The notes under the pieces were generated by a model, which made no database searches, was not told the origin of the DNA, and saw only the letters and a list, made by a program, of their open reading frames with translations. From contig NZ_JAJNMU010000001.1 of NCBI RefSeq assembly GCF_022458865.1, positions 124,001 through 188,000 on the forward strand: a stretch of 64,000 bases of DNA. Direction: 5' to 3'. Position 1 is the first letter of the stretch; each line of letters starts with the position of its first letter. The position numbers and the translations under genes were made by a program. This document shows positions 44,892-53,517 of this stretch, piece by piece. This DNA comes from Paenibacillus periandrae (lineage in GTDB: Bacteria; Bacillota; Bacilli; Paenibacillales; NBRC-103111).

Positions 44892-45746
44892 CTATTTGCT
44901 GCTGCCATACAGAACAGCGGCAACTTCTTCATCCATATGATAAGTATGCTCGCGTGCAGGGAAGCTGCGGTTCTTCACTTCTGCTACATATTGCTTTAAC
45001 CCGCTGCGGATCGCTTCGCCTGTTTCCGCATAAACCTTGACAAATCGTTTGGGCGCTATATCCGATCCATAGCCCAAAGCGTCATGGAATACGAGAACCT
45101 GCCCATCGCATTGTGGACCAGCACCAATACCGATAGTTGGAATGGAAAGCTGTTCCGTGATGTGAGCGGACAGTTCGTCAGTTACAAGCTCAAGTACAAT
45201 TGCATAAGCACCTGCTTGCTCCAAAGCCTTAGCTTCATCCAGCAGCCTGCGGGCTTGCTCCGAGCTTTTCCCTTGGATCTTGTAGCCGCCAATTTGATGG
45301 ATCGACTGAGGCGTCAAGCCGATGTGCCCCATAACCGGGATACCTGCCCTTGTACAGGCTGCTACGGCTTCTGTGATCTCCAATCCGCCTTCCATCTTCA
45401 CCGAGTTGGCTAACCCTTCCTGCATAATACGAGCTGCATTACGAAGCGTTGTATCCAGGCTGCCACGATACGTCATGAATGGTAGATCCGTCACAACAAA
45501 GGTAGATGTAGCCGCGCGCACGACGGACCGCGAATGATAAATCATATCGTCTAATGTGACTGGAATCGTGGATTCATATCCCAGAACGACATTACCCAAG
45601 GAATCACCAACCAGGATAGCATCAACACCCGCTTCCTCTGCCAATCGTGCAGAAGGATAATCGTAAGCCGTTATCACAGATATCGGATTACCGTCTTGTT
45701 TCATCTTTTTAAATTTCGTGACCGTGTTCGCTTTACGTTTCTCCAT
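44892..45746 (-). CDS. panB: 3-methyl-2-oxobutanoate hydroxymethyltransferase PanB
   Basis: First enzyme of pantothenate synthesis: adds a hydroxymethyl from methylene-THF to ketoisovalerate. 284 residues, TIM barrel. Visible blocks: SVITAYDYPSARLAEEAGVD, LVGDSLGNVVLGY, VKMEGG, GHIGLTPQS and the metal/substrate region GIGAGPQCDGQVLV. The ATG follows AGGAAAGCAGGTG. A terminator and a small ORF lie in the 240 bases between its probable promoter and the start codon, which points to possible attenuation. Confidence 0.97.
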   Translation of the reverse strand: MEKRKANTVTKFKKMKQDGNPISVITAYDYPSARLAEEAGVDAILVGDSLGNVVLGYESTIPVTLDDMIYHSRSVVRAATSTFVVTDLPFMTYRGSLDTTLRNAARIMQEGLANSVKMEGGLEITEAVAACTRAGIPVMGHIGLTPQSIHQIGGYKIQGKSSEQARRLLDEAKALEQAGAYAIVLELVTDELSAHITEQLSIPTIGIGAGPQCDGQVLVFHDALGYGSDIAPKRFVKVYAETGEAIRSGLKQYVAEVKNRSFPAREHTYHMDEEVAAVLYGSSK

Positions 45747-45790
45747 GTTAACACCTGCTTTCCTGTAGCTTAGGTTACCACTATCACAAA

Positions 45791-45826
45791 CAAAAAAACC
45801 TTTCAGCCAAGGATAGGCAAAAAGGT
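45791..45826 (-). terminator. Terminator hairpin in the panB leader
   Basis: On minus ACCTTT plus an inner GCC pair with GGC plus AAAGGT, followed by TTTTTTTG, 45 bp before panB. The TGA of the upstream 53-codon ORF lies inside the second arm. Confidence 0.75.
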
Positions 45827-45964
45827 CACATGAACTAACATCATATGATCCTTCTGTCTCGGTCCGTTAGGCTCAGAGCAGAATCCGACATATTCCATAA
45901 AGCTTTTCAGTTGTTGAAAATCCCATTCACAATAATCAAAAGCCGGTTTGTGAGTGCAATTCAT
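45803..45964 (-). CDS. Possible 53-residue ORF / leader peptide before panB
   Basis: ATG at 45962-45964, stop TGA at 45803-45805. The predicted peptide starts MNCTHKPAFDYCEWDF and ends HVTFLPILG, with three cysteines. GAGG lies about 11 bases upstream and a -10-like TATAAT about 27 bp upstream. Its stop codon is inside the terminator stem. I do not recognise the peptide. It may be a real small protein, a leader peptide whose translation opens the terminator, or chance. It shows no run of valine or isoleucine codons of the kind found in classical amino-acid attenuators. Confidence 0.4.
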   Translation of the reverse strand: MNCTHKPAFDYCEWDFQQLKSFMEYVGFCSEPNGPRQKDHMMLVHVTFLPILG

Positions 45965-45990
45965 CACTGATATCGCCTCATATTAGCTCT

Positions 45991-45996
45991 ATTATA
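45991..45996 (-). promoter_or_regulatory. Candidate -10 hexamer for the pan operon
   Basis: Perfect TATAAT on minus in an AT-rich gap after birA. No good -35 at 16-18 bp was seen. Confidence 0.4.
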
Positions 45997-46035
45997 ACAA
46001 ATTTTATATCCAACGAACAGACATTATTTTTGCCG

Positions 46036-47022
46036 TTATTTTTGCCGTGAACCGAATTCTACATTACTTGAATACCATTTAGTCAGAGACCCATCGGCAA
46101 GTCGGACAACGAGGGCTCCTGCGTCATCAATGCCTTCTGCCGTTGCCTCAATCACACCATGTGGTCCTTGCGAACGAACAGTGCAGCCAAGCGATACATT
46201 AAGTGCTTCCCACAAGAGCTTTACAGGCGCAAAGCCCTGCTCATGATACAGCTCGTACAAGGTTTCAAGCTCCAGCAAAAATTGGCATAACAGCTGAGTA
46301 CGATCAATCTGTTGGGCTGCTTCTATCGATAAGGATGTTGCTACCGACCTTAATTCTTCAGGAAAATCGTCCAAATCCAGATTTACACTAATTCCGATCC
46401 CTGCTATGACGTGCTGCAGCTTCTCTTCATCGGCACTGGATTCTAACAGGATGCCGCTAATTTTTTTGCCATCGATTAACAGATCGTTTGGCCACTTGAT
46501 GCCAACCTGAAGCGAGGTGAGCTTACGAATCGATCTGCATAAAGCGACGGCTACCAGAAGCGTAAGCTGAGGAGCAAACTGGAGTGTAATCTGCGGCTTC
46601 AGCACCAAACTCATCCACAAACCTTTTCCTTTGGGAGAATGCCATTTGCGTCCCATTCTGCCGCGACCTGTCGTTTGATGCTCGGCAATGACAAGCGTAC
46701 CTTCTTCCGCACCTTCAAGCACCATTGCATGCGCCAACGTATTCGTGGATTCAACCTCATCATAATACAGAATCTTGCGCCCTAATACACGGGTCTGCAG
46801 CTGCTCCAAAATATGGCCGATATCCAGCTTGTCCGGCTTGCTTATGAACCGATAGCCCTTGCGCGGAACAGCTTCAAAGACATATCCTTCCGCACGTAAA
46901 CGTTCAATATGCTTCCATACCGCAGTACGGCTGCATGCCAGCTTGTTGCTCAACTCTTCACCGGATAGAAATACATCCGGATTACTGACAAATAAATGTA
47001 TCAATTGCTCATTTATATTCAT
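46036..47022 (-). CDS. birA: Bifunctional biotin--protein ligase / biotin operon repressor BirA
   Basis: 328 residues. N-terminal helix-turn-helix (about 1-65; LSGEELSNKLACSRTAVWKHIERLR), then the ligase domain with the biotinyl-AMP loop TTGRGRMGRKWHS (about 110-122) and KWPNDLLIDGKKISGILLE, and a C-terminal SH3-like domain. It attaches biotin to carboxylases and represses biotin genes. It lies at the end of the dapB-mgsA-bshB1-bshA-cca-birA string, the same order as in B. subtilis. No biotin operator was recognised in the window. Confidence 0.96.
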   Translation of the reverse strand: MNINEQLIHLFVSNPDVFLSGEELSNKLACSRTAVWKHIERLRAEGYVFEAVPRKGYRFISKPDKLDIGHILEQLQTRVLGRKILYYDEVESTNTLAHAMVLEGAEEGTLVIAEHQTTGRGRMGRKWHSPKGKGLWMSLVLKPQITLQFAPQLTLLVAVALCRSIRKLTSLQVGIKWPNDLLIDGKKISGILLESSADEEKLQHVIAGIGISVNLDLDDFPEELRSVATSLSIEAAQQIDRTQLLCQFLLELETLYELYHEQGFAPVKLLWEALNVSLGCTVRSQGPHGVIEATAEGIDDAGALVVRLADGSLTKWYSSNVEFGSRQK

Positions 47023-47039
47023 ACAGATGTACCGCTTCC

Positions 47040-48329
47040 TTACAGATTATGATGTTTGACGAATTGCACGGCTTCAGCAATTAGCAAGCCGGTTTCATTC
47101 GGCAACCGTCCAAGTGCCGTTTCCTGTAACAAATGATTAAGAACCTCGGTAATCCAAGGTCCGGGTGGCTTATTCATATGTCCGAGAAGCTCCTTACCCC
47201 CGACCTGAAGCTGTTTGAGACTGTCTACGATCAATGCATCAAGCCATTCCTTCCCACGTCTGAGCATGAAAGAACCTGCCTCACCGTGACTCTCCATCCA
47301 CCGAGGCTCGACAGCCAGAATATCATAAATTGTAAGCCATGCCGCTTTACCGTAAGTCAAGGCACCGAGCTTCCATAGAAGTTCAAGCTTTTTCTCAAGT
47401 GCAGGGTCCTGAACACATTCATGCTGATTCAGGAGCAGCCCTTCCCTAAGCATATAGAATGCAGCTGCCGCCTTATAAACCCGTTTTATTTGATGCACAG
47501 AAAAGGTGAGTACTCTCATATCTGCTTCGATCTCAGCCGCATTCAAATCCATTGACAAAAATAAATAGGTCCAGCGTGCATCCGATTCCAATAGCAAATG
47601 GATAGCAGCCGGCATATGCTCCGGATCCAGCTGAGCCAGCTTTAAGGCTTGCTTCGTTTCACGGAGAATGCCGCTCGATACCAGCAAACCAAGAGCTTTC
47701 ACCGGATCTGCTCCTGCAATCATCCGTTCCAGCTCCATGCGTACCCGCTCCATTGCGATATGCTTAAGAAGCAGGGAATGCTCACACAAAGCGTTCCACG
47801 TTGCTGCTTCAACCTCCAAACCATATTCAGCAGAAAATCGGATACAACGAAGCATACGCAGCGCATCCTCTGTAAATCGTTCCGAAGCGTTACCTACACA
47901 GCGGAGCAGCCCGTGCTCCAAATCGGATAAACCACCAAATGGATCAATTAAATTCCCAAACTGATCCAGCGCCATCGCATTCATCGTAAAATCACGCCGC
48001 TGCAAATCCTCATGCAAACTGTCAATAAACTGCACCTCGGCAGGACGACGGAATTGCTCATATGCTGCCTCTTTACGAAAAGTAGTTACTTCATAATGAT
48101 GAGCCTCAAGAACAACCGTTACCGTACCGTGCTGCAGCCCTGTTGGGATTGTGCGTTCAAATAGATCCAGCACCTGCTCGGGCTTGGCAGAGGTGGCAAT
48201 ATCATAATCCTTGACGGGCCGAAGCAGCTGCTTATCGCGAACACAGCCGCCAACCAAATAAGCCTCGTAACCCTGCTCCTGCAGCTTCGTAAGAACGGCA
48301 TAAGCCCCTTGCTCCATGATTTCCTTCAT
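47040..48329 (-). CDS. cca: CCA-adding tRNA nucleotidyltransferase
   Basis: Class II tRNA nucleotidyltransferase that builds or repairs the 3' CCA end. 429 residues: palm domain with AYLVGGCVRDKQL and the metal-binding KDYDIATS, then RRDFTMNAMALD, the neck block EDALRMLRCIRFS and helical body and tail. Two starts are possible, 48329 and an ATG four codons later at 48317 with a better placed AAGGAAATC; the shorter may be right. No HD domain. It begins 8 bp after bshA. Confidence 0.95.
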   Translation of the reverse strand: MKEIMEQGAYAVLTKLQEQGYEAYLVGGCVRDKQLLRPVKDYDIATSAKPEQVLDLFERTIPTGLQHGTVTVVLEAHHYEVTTFRKEAAYEQFRRPAEVQFIDSLHEDLQRRDFTMNAMALDQFGNLIDPFGGLSDLEHGLLRCVGNASERFTEDALRMLRCIRFSAEYGLEVEAATWNALCEHSLLLKHIAMERVRMELERMIAGADPVKALGLLVSSGILRETKQALKLAQLDPEHMPAAIHLLLESDARWTYLFLSMDLNAAEIEADMRVLTFSVHQIKRVYKAAAAFYMLREGLLLNQHECVQDPALEKKLELLWKLGALTYGKAAWLTIYDILAVEPRWMESHGEAGSFMLRRGKEWLDALIVDSLKQLQVGGKELLGHMNKPPGPWITEVLNHLLQETALGRLPNETGLLIAEAVQFVKHHNL

Positions 48330-48337
48330 TCCTTCAC

Positions 48338-49507
48338 TTAACAGTTTATCGGCCTCAGCTTAATCTCATCCGGAATCGGAAGTCCAAGTACACGATAATA
48401 CATTTCTTCATATTGTCTGGTTATGAGATCATTACAGAACGTGTAGCGTGCCCGATATAAACAGGCTTCTGTCACCTTCTCATATAATGCCGAGTCTGTA
48501 AGCAGCTGTTTCGTGTAATGTGCCATTTGATCAATATCACCAATGTCCGCCAAAAATCCGGATTCTCCATGAACGATCAGCTCTGGAATTCCCCCTGTAT
48601 TGGACGCAACAGTAGGTACCCCACAAGCCATTGCCTCAAGTGCTACCAAACCAAAGCTTTCCTTTTCCGAGGGGAGCAGCATCACATCAGATAACGATAG
48701 CAGTTGAGCCACATCATCCTGCTTGCCGCAAAATGTAACTCGATCCAGCAAACCCAGCTCTTTTACCCTGCACAATACTTTTGAAAGCTCCGGTCCTTCT
48801 CCGACAAATAACAGACGACTGGGTACATCCTTGGATACTTGGTTGAATATTTCTACAACATCGGTTACCCGCTTTACAGGTCGAAAGTTAGAAATATGTA
48901 TTAATATTTTTTCATCAGGCTGGGCAAATTCTTTACGCAGCGCCGTCACTTCTCGTGGGTAGTACACTCGTTTATCAACAAAATTGTAGGCCAAATCAAT
49001 CGGCTTATCGATGGAAAGCAGCCTGCGCGTTTCTTCAATCAAATCCTGCGATACTGCCGTCACAGCGTCACTCTGATTAATAGCATACCGGATCAAATCA
49101 CTTAACGACTCATCCTGCGCCAACACAGTAATGTCCGTACCGTGCAAGGTAGTCACAACCTTCAAATGATCACCGACCATCTGTTTGGCCAATAACGCAC
49201 ATACCGCATGGGGGATGGCATAATGAACATGCAGCAAATCGAGACCTTCGAGTTGAGCTACCTGCGCCAGCTTACTTGCGAGTGATAAATCATATGGAGG
49301 ATATTTAAACACATAATAATCGTTAACTTCTACCTCATGATAAAAAATATTCCGATCAAATTTACCGAGACGAAATGGCATACTATGTGTGATAAAGTGG
49401 ACCTCATGGCCTTTTTCAGCCAACAGCTTGCCAAGCTCTGTTGCTACAACTCCTGAGCCGCCCAACGTCGGATAACAGGTAATACCAATTTTTAGACGTT
49501 CCTTCAT
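48338..49507 (-). CDS. bshA: N-acetyl-alpha-D-glucosaminyl L-malate synthase BshA
   Basis: GT4 glycosyltransferase that joins GlcNAc to L-malate, the first step of bacillithiol. 389 residues, two Rossmann domains: GITCYPTLGGSGVVATELGK at the N terminus, HVHYAIPHAVCALLAK, and the C-terminal sugar nucleotide region SEKESFGLVALEAMACGVP. Start at the ATG 49507 with GGGAGGGAG upstream. Next to bshB1, so the first two pathway steps are encoded together; bshC is not in the window. Confidence 0.96.
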   Translation of the reverse strand: MKERLKIGITCYPTLGGSGVVATELGKLLAEKGHEVHFITHSMPFRLGKFDRNIFYHEVEVNDYYVFKYPPYDLSLASKLAQVAQLEGLDLLHVHYAIPHAVCALLAKQMVGDHLKVVTTLHGTDITVLAQDESLSDLIRYAINQSDAVTAVSQDLIEETRRLLSIDKPIDLAYNFVDKRVYYPREVTALRKEFAQPDEKILIHISNFRPVKRVTDVVEIFNQVSKDVPSRLLFVGEGPELSKVLCRVKELGLLDRVTFCGKQDDVAQLLSLSDVMLLPSEKESFGLVALEAMACGVPTVASNTGGIPELIVHGESGFLADIGDIDQMAHYTKQLLTDSALYEKVTEACLYRARYTFCNDLITRQYEEMYYRVLGLPIPDEIKLRPINC

Positions 49508-49551
49508 GGGACTCCCTCCCTTACGTGAAAATTGCAAGCTAGTATATAAAC

Positions 49552-50250
49552 TTAAAATTGTTGAATGAGATAAGGAACCTTCGTGACGAAACCTTCCGCA
49601 AAAGCGACCATGCGCTTCTGGCCTAGCATATGATCCTTTGCGATGATTCTTTCCAGATAGCCCTGATTGAGCGGCGTGTGGACGTAGTCATTGTGACTCC
49701 CAACCGTTTCAAACTGGGAGCGATATGCTTGCAAAGCCTTCATTTTCAGCTCATGCACTCCGGAAATGTCAACAAGTAAATCAGCTTCGAAGACATCATT
49801 AATAAAGTAAAAATATAGCGCTTCTACAGTATGTGCCTCTGTTTCTGGCTCATAACGCCGAAGTTTTGCATTAAATACTGCCTCTTGAACCAGCTTGCTG
49901 CAGGCAATATGATCTGGATGGCGATCTTCCCAATAAGGAGCAAATACAACCCGCGGCTTATGCTTACGTATTTCTTGTGTGATTGCTGCAACATTTGATG
50001 CATTCACCCATAAACCACGATCAGGGAGTCCAAGATTACTACGCTCAGCCAGCCCCAGTGTACCCGATGCCAGGTTCGCTTCTTGCTGACGAATCTCCAC
50101 AGTACCGTTGGAGGACATTTCCGCGTATGTCAAATCACAGATACCTACGCGGTAACCTGCTGCTGTATGCTTGCAAATGGTTCCTCCCATTCCGATTTCC
50201 GCATCGTCCGGGTGTGCACCAAAAATGAGCATATCCAAGGATGAACTCAT
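49552..50250 (-). CDS. bshB1: Bacillithiol biosynthesis deacetylase BshB1
   Basis: Zinc-dependent LmbE-like deacetylase that removes the acetyl group from GlcNAc-malate. 232 residues. The zinc motif GAHPDDAEIGMGG (12-24) and the third ligand HPDHIACSKL are present. Its ATG overlaps the mgsA stop by one base (TAATG). The B. subtilis ortholog (YpjG) lies between mgsA and bshA as here. Confidence 0.96.
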   Translation of the reverse strand: MSSSLDMLIFGAHPDDAEIGMGGTICKHTAAGYRVGICDLTYAEMSSNGTVEIRQQEANLASGTLGLAERSNLGLPDRGLWVNASNVAAITQEIRKHKPRVVFAPYWEDRHPDHIACSKLVQEAVFNAKLRRYEPETEAHTVEALYFYFINDVFEADLLVDISGVHELKMKALQAYRSQFETVGSHNDYVHTPLNQGYLERIIAKDHMLGQKRMVAFAEGFVTKVPYLIQQF

Positions 50251-50666
50251 TAGATCTCACCTGGCTTATACTTGTGTACTAATTCACGCCAAGCAAAATC
50301 TCCGCGTTCAAGCGCTTTGACCAATATTTCTGCGGTCGCAATGTTCGTTGCGCATGGAATTCCTTGCACGTCACACAAACGAAGCAGCGCTGTAATGTCA
50401 GGCTCATGCGGTTGAGCCATTAACGGATCGCGCAAAAATATGATCAGGTCCATTTCATTCGTTGCCACCATAGCACCGATTTGCTGATCACCGCCAAGCG
50501 GTCCTGACATAAAACGGTGAATGGAGAGCTTCGTCACATCCATAATTCGAGTGCCCGTTGTTCCTGTTGCGTATAATATATGATTCTCAAAAACCGTCTC
50601 ATAAGCGATGATAAAGTTCACCATCTCGTCCTTTTTACGGTCATGTGCAATCAATGCGATATTCAT
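50250..50666 (-). CDS. mgsA: Methylglyoxal synthase
   Basis: Converts dihydroxyacetone phosphate to methylglyoxal, a bypass of lower glycolysis when phosphate is short. 138 residues, the family length. Blocks: [22 protein letters not shown], the phosphate-binding [12 protein letters not shown] and IIFLRDPL. Lies between dapB and bshB1, translationally coupled to the latter. Confidence 0.97.
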   Translation of the reverse strand: MNIALIAHDRKKDEMVNFIIAYETVFENHILYATGTTGTRIMDVTKLSIHRFMSGPLGGDQQIGAMVATNEMDLIIFLRDPLMAQPHEPDITALLRLCDVQGIPCATNIATAEILVKALERGDFAWRELVHKYKPGEI

Positions 50667-50689
50667 CTCATTAAATCTCCTCTGCGCCT

Positions 50690-51493
50690 TTAATCTATAA
50701 AATGCTCAAATCCGTAAACAATACCCGTGAATTCCATCACTTTGTTAACGGCTACCTTGACTCCCGGCATATAACCTGCACGATCATAAGAATCGTGTCT
50801 GATTTTCAAGGTTTGGCCAAAGGCTCCAAAAATAACCTCCTGTTGAGCAAACACTCCAGGAAGACGTACACTATGTATGCGAAAACCGTCATATAATCCG
50901 CCGCGCGAGCCTTCTATCGTTTCTTTTTCATTGGGATTACCTTGACGCAGCTCTTCTCGACTCTGTGAAATCATCTCGGCTGTTTTAACCGCTGTACCTG
51001 AAGGCGCATCCAGCTTCTGATCCCCATGATACTCGATAATTTCCAGATTCGGCATATACTTAGCCGCTTGTGCAGCAAACTTCATCATCAGTATAGCCCC
51101 GATTGAAAAATTAGGCGCTATAATACCGCCAATACCGTGTGCTTTACACTGCTTGTCAAACTCTTCAATATCTTCAGGTGTGAAGCCAGTCGTTCCAATA
51201 ACAGGACGTACTCTATATTTAATCGCCAAGGCCGTATTCGCGACCACGGAATGAGGGGTTGTGAAATCAACTAAAACATCAGGCTTGCCTTCAACAAGAG
51301 CCAGCTCCAAGTCATTTGTGATCTTAATACCACACGGCTCAAGACCGGCAGCTCGGCCTGCATCTATTGACGAGTCTGCGGAGTGGCTGACTGCAGCTAC
51401 CAGCTCCAAACCCGGATCCTCCAAAACCATTTTTACAACCTCACGGCCCATACGGCCGCTCGCTCCAGCTACAGCAACACGAATTTGACTCAT
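50690..51493 (-). CDS. dapB: 4-hydroxy-tetrahydrodipicolinate reductase DapB
   Basis: NAD(P)H reductase of the lysine/diaminopimelate pathway; supplies meso-DAP for MurE and dipicolinate precursors in spore formers. 267 residues. Rossmann start [25 protein letters not shown], and the substrate block [15 protein letters not shown] with catalytic H156 and K160. In many DapB enzymes the residue after this histidine is a second histidine; here it is G157. The ATG overlaps the stop of the upstream TPR gene. Confidence 0.96.
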   Translation of the reverse strand: MSQIRVAVAGASGRMGREVVKMVLEDPGLELVAAVSHSADSSIDAGRAAGLEPCGIKITNDLELALVEGKPDVLVDFTTPHSVVANTALAIKYRVRPVIGTTGFTPEDIEEFDKQCKAHGIGGIIAPNFSIGAILMMKFAAQAAKYMPNLEIIEYHGDQKLDAPSGTAVKTAEMISQSREELRQGNPNEKETIEGSRGGLYDGFRIHSVRLPGVFAQQEVIFGAFGQTLKIRHDSYDRAGYMPGVKVAVNKVMEFTGIVYGFEHFID

Positions 51494-52038
51494 CTATATC
51501 CCCAACCCTTTCGTCGTTCATTCAAATCATTATTTTTTCCCTTTAATCTCTGTTGATACTCCAGTAACAATCGCCTTCCCATTTCATGCTGCGGATCCAG
51601 CTCGAGTAAGGTGTGAATGGTACTGATGGCTTGTTCATATTCCTTAAGCATAGCGTACCCGTGTCCCAGCAGCAAATAAGCCTCCAAACATAATGAATCC
51701 AGCTCTATAGCGCGCTTCAGCAGCGAAACAGCCAGCCAGAGCTGCCCTTCGTTATCAGTAAGATGGCGTTCTGCCTTTATCATAAATGCCTTGGCTTGAA
51801 GATTTTGAAGGTGCAGCCTATAAGTGTTTTCATGACTATCCATTCTGACAGCCTGCCTCGCGTGTTCAATTGCTTTGTTAAGCTTATTGCTCCGGGCATA
51901 GGTAATCGATAACTTATAATGAAAGGCAGCGTTGTGAGGATTCATCGCAATCGCCTGCCCAAACCATTCCACTGCCTGCTCAAAATCATGCATTAATATT
52001 GACTCATAGGCCTTCTTAATCTGCTCTTCTCCATCCAT
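51490..52038 (-). CDS. Tetratricopeptide-repeat protein upstream of dapB
   Basis: About 182 residues, no signal peptide. Three or four TPR units are evident: FEQAVEWFGQAIAMNPHNAAFHY, NKAIEHARQAVRMDSHENTY, LLKRAIELDSLCLEAYLLLG, YEQAISTIHTLLELDPQHEM. The tail is basic. The ATG at 52038 (MDGEEQ) has AAGGGA nine bases upstream and is preferred to one 9 bp earlier. Overlaps dapB in an ATGA, so both are coupled. Its partner is unknown. Confidence 0.87.
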   Translation of the reverse strand: MDGEEQIKKAYESILMHDFEQAVEWFGQAIAMNPHNAAFHYKLSITYARSNKLNKAIEHARQAVRMDSHENTYRLHLQNLQAKAFMIKAERHLTDNEGQLWLAVSLLKRAIELDSLCLEAYLLLGHGYAMLKEYEQAISTIHTLLELDPQHEMGRRLLLEYQQRLKGKNNDLNERRKGWGYR

Positions 52039-52083
52039 GCTGCCCATTCCCTTCTACAAAGGTGATGGTTTAGCATATGATAA

Positions 52084-52422
52084 TCACTCCGTATCGGTGT
52101 TTATTTTTGTCCAACGGTCTGCATCCCGAGTCCGAAACTTGTGCATAATTTTATCATGCGCTTCAGTAAGATCAAGCCCCAAGGAATTCGCAAAACATAT
52201 GGTAATAAACAAGATATCACCGAGCTCAAGCTCAATCGAATTGTCAGCTTCTGAGGATTTTTTCGGCTTTTCACCAAATTGGTGATTGACCTCGCGAGCA
52301 AGCTCGCCTACCTCTTCAGACATCCGCGCCAGCATGGACAACGGACTAAAATACCCCTCTTTATACTGTGATATGTAAGCATCAACTTCCTGCTGCAGCT
52401 CTGCGAGCGTCCGTCCTGTCAT
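52084..52422 (-). CDS. ypjD: MazG-like nucleotide pyrophosphohydrolase (YpjD)
   Basis: Small all-alpha NTP pyrophosphohydrolase, probably house-cleaning of noncanonical dNTPs. The metal motif appears as SEEVGELAREV and ELELGDILF (EExxE...ExxD). From the ATG at 52422 (MTGRTLAEL) it has 112 residues, matching YpjD of B. subtilis; longer starts add 13 to 39 residues without family support. The ribosome site is weak (GGTGA), so the start is not certain. Last gene upstream of the TPR-dapB string. Confidence 0.88.
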   Translation of the reverse strand: MTGRTLAELQQEVDAYISQYKEGYFSPLSMLARMSEEVGELAREVNHQFGEKPKKSSEADNSIELELGDILFITICFANSLGLDLTEAHDKIMHKFRTRDADRWTKINTDTE

Positions 52423-52646
52423 TGCGAAATCGTCACCAACCTTATTCCAAATATACACCATGCTCGGGTCATAAAGGAGTGAGTGAACCTCGTTATAAGC
52501 CCTTCTTACCATGTTATCGCAAACAGGATAGGATGACAAATTTTTTTTAAGCTACTATTAGACATACTAAAGAATAACAACCACTGAATTCGTTGTACAT
52601 TACCGTATCACTGGACAATTGTGTTGTGAGGAGGTCCTATTAACCC

Positions 52647-53516
52647 ATGCAAATTAAAGCTGGATTCAACTGGCTGCAGTCTATCCTGCCTATTCTGATC
52701 GGAACAGCGGTATACGCTTTCGGCCTGCACTATTTTATAATACCGAATCGATTAATGGAAGGTGGAATTACAGGAGCTGCCCTGCTTATCAACTATATTT
52801 TCCATATTCCGCTATCTATAACGACTTTAGTTATCAACGTTCCTCTATTTATCGCGGCATGGAAAATTTTCGGTAGGGAATCTATGGTTTATACGATTAG
52901 CGGGACATTATCGCTTACTTTTTTTTTATGGGTGATGGAACGTTTGATTACCAGTGGATGGATCGTACCTTTTCGAACAGAGCAGGATTACTTTCTCGTC
53001 ACGGCCTATGCCGGACTCACGCTTGGGGTTGGTTTGGGTATTGTGTTTCGATATGGAGGAACAACCGGGGGAACTGACATTATAGCGAGAATCATTCAAA
53101 AATGGAAGGGCTGGAGTATCGGGCAGATCATCCTGTTATTTGATGCCATTGTGATTGGTTCCGCCTTCTTTTTTATTGCCAAGGAGCAAATTCTGTATAC
53201 CTTTGTGGCTGTATTTATTACCAGCAAGGTGATTGATATCGTAATAGAAGGTGCATATGCTGCCCATGCCTTTACGATTATATCTGACCATGCTGACAAG
53301 CTGGTCGACATCATTACATCGCAAACAGATCGGGGAGCCACTTTAATCCCTGCATATGGTGGTTATTCCAAGACACCAAAGAACATGGTTTACTGTGTCG
53401 TCTATCGACAAGAAATGAAAAGGCTCAAAGACTTGATCCGTACTGTCGACCCGCGCGCATTTATTATTATCAACGAGGTCCATGACGTACTAGGAGAAGG
53501 CTTTAAGCCCGAATGA
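52647..53516 (+). CDS. ypjC: YitT family membrane protein (YpjC)
   Basis: 289 residues: five or six membrane helices in the first 190 residues (YitT domain; HYFIIPNRLMEGGITGAALL, RYGGTTGGTDIIARI) and a cytoplasmic DUF2179 domain (about 200-285; AFTIISDHADKLVDII, RGATLIPAYGGYSKTPKNMV). Function is not established for the family. Start ATG follows GGAGG by 12 bases. It converges on ypjB with one base between the stops and no terminator, so the transcripts likely overlap. The gene stands alone on plus among minus-strand neighbours, as in no other part of this stretch. Confidence 0.93.
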   Translation: MQIKAGFNWLQSILPILIGTAVYAFGLHYFIIPNRLMEGGITGAALLINYIFHIPLSITTLVINVPLFIAAWKIFGRESMVYTISGTLSLTFFLWVMERLITSGWIVPFRTEQDYFLVTAYAGLTLGVGLGIVFRYGGTTGGTDIIARIIQKWKGWSIGQIILLFDAIVIGSAFFFIAKEQILYTFVAVFITSKVIDIVIEGAYAAHAFTIISDHADKLVDIITSQTDRGATLIPAYGGYSKTPKNMVYCVVYRQEMKRLKDLIRTVDPRAFIIINEVHDVLGEGFKPE

Positions 53517-53517
53517 C

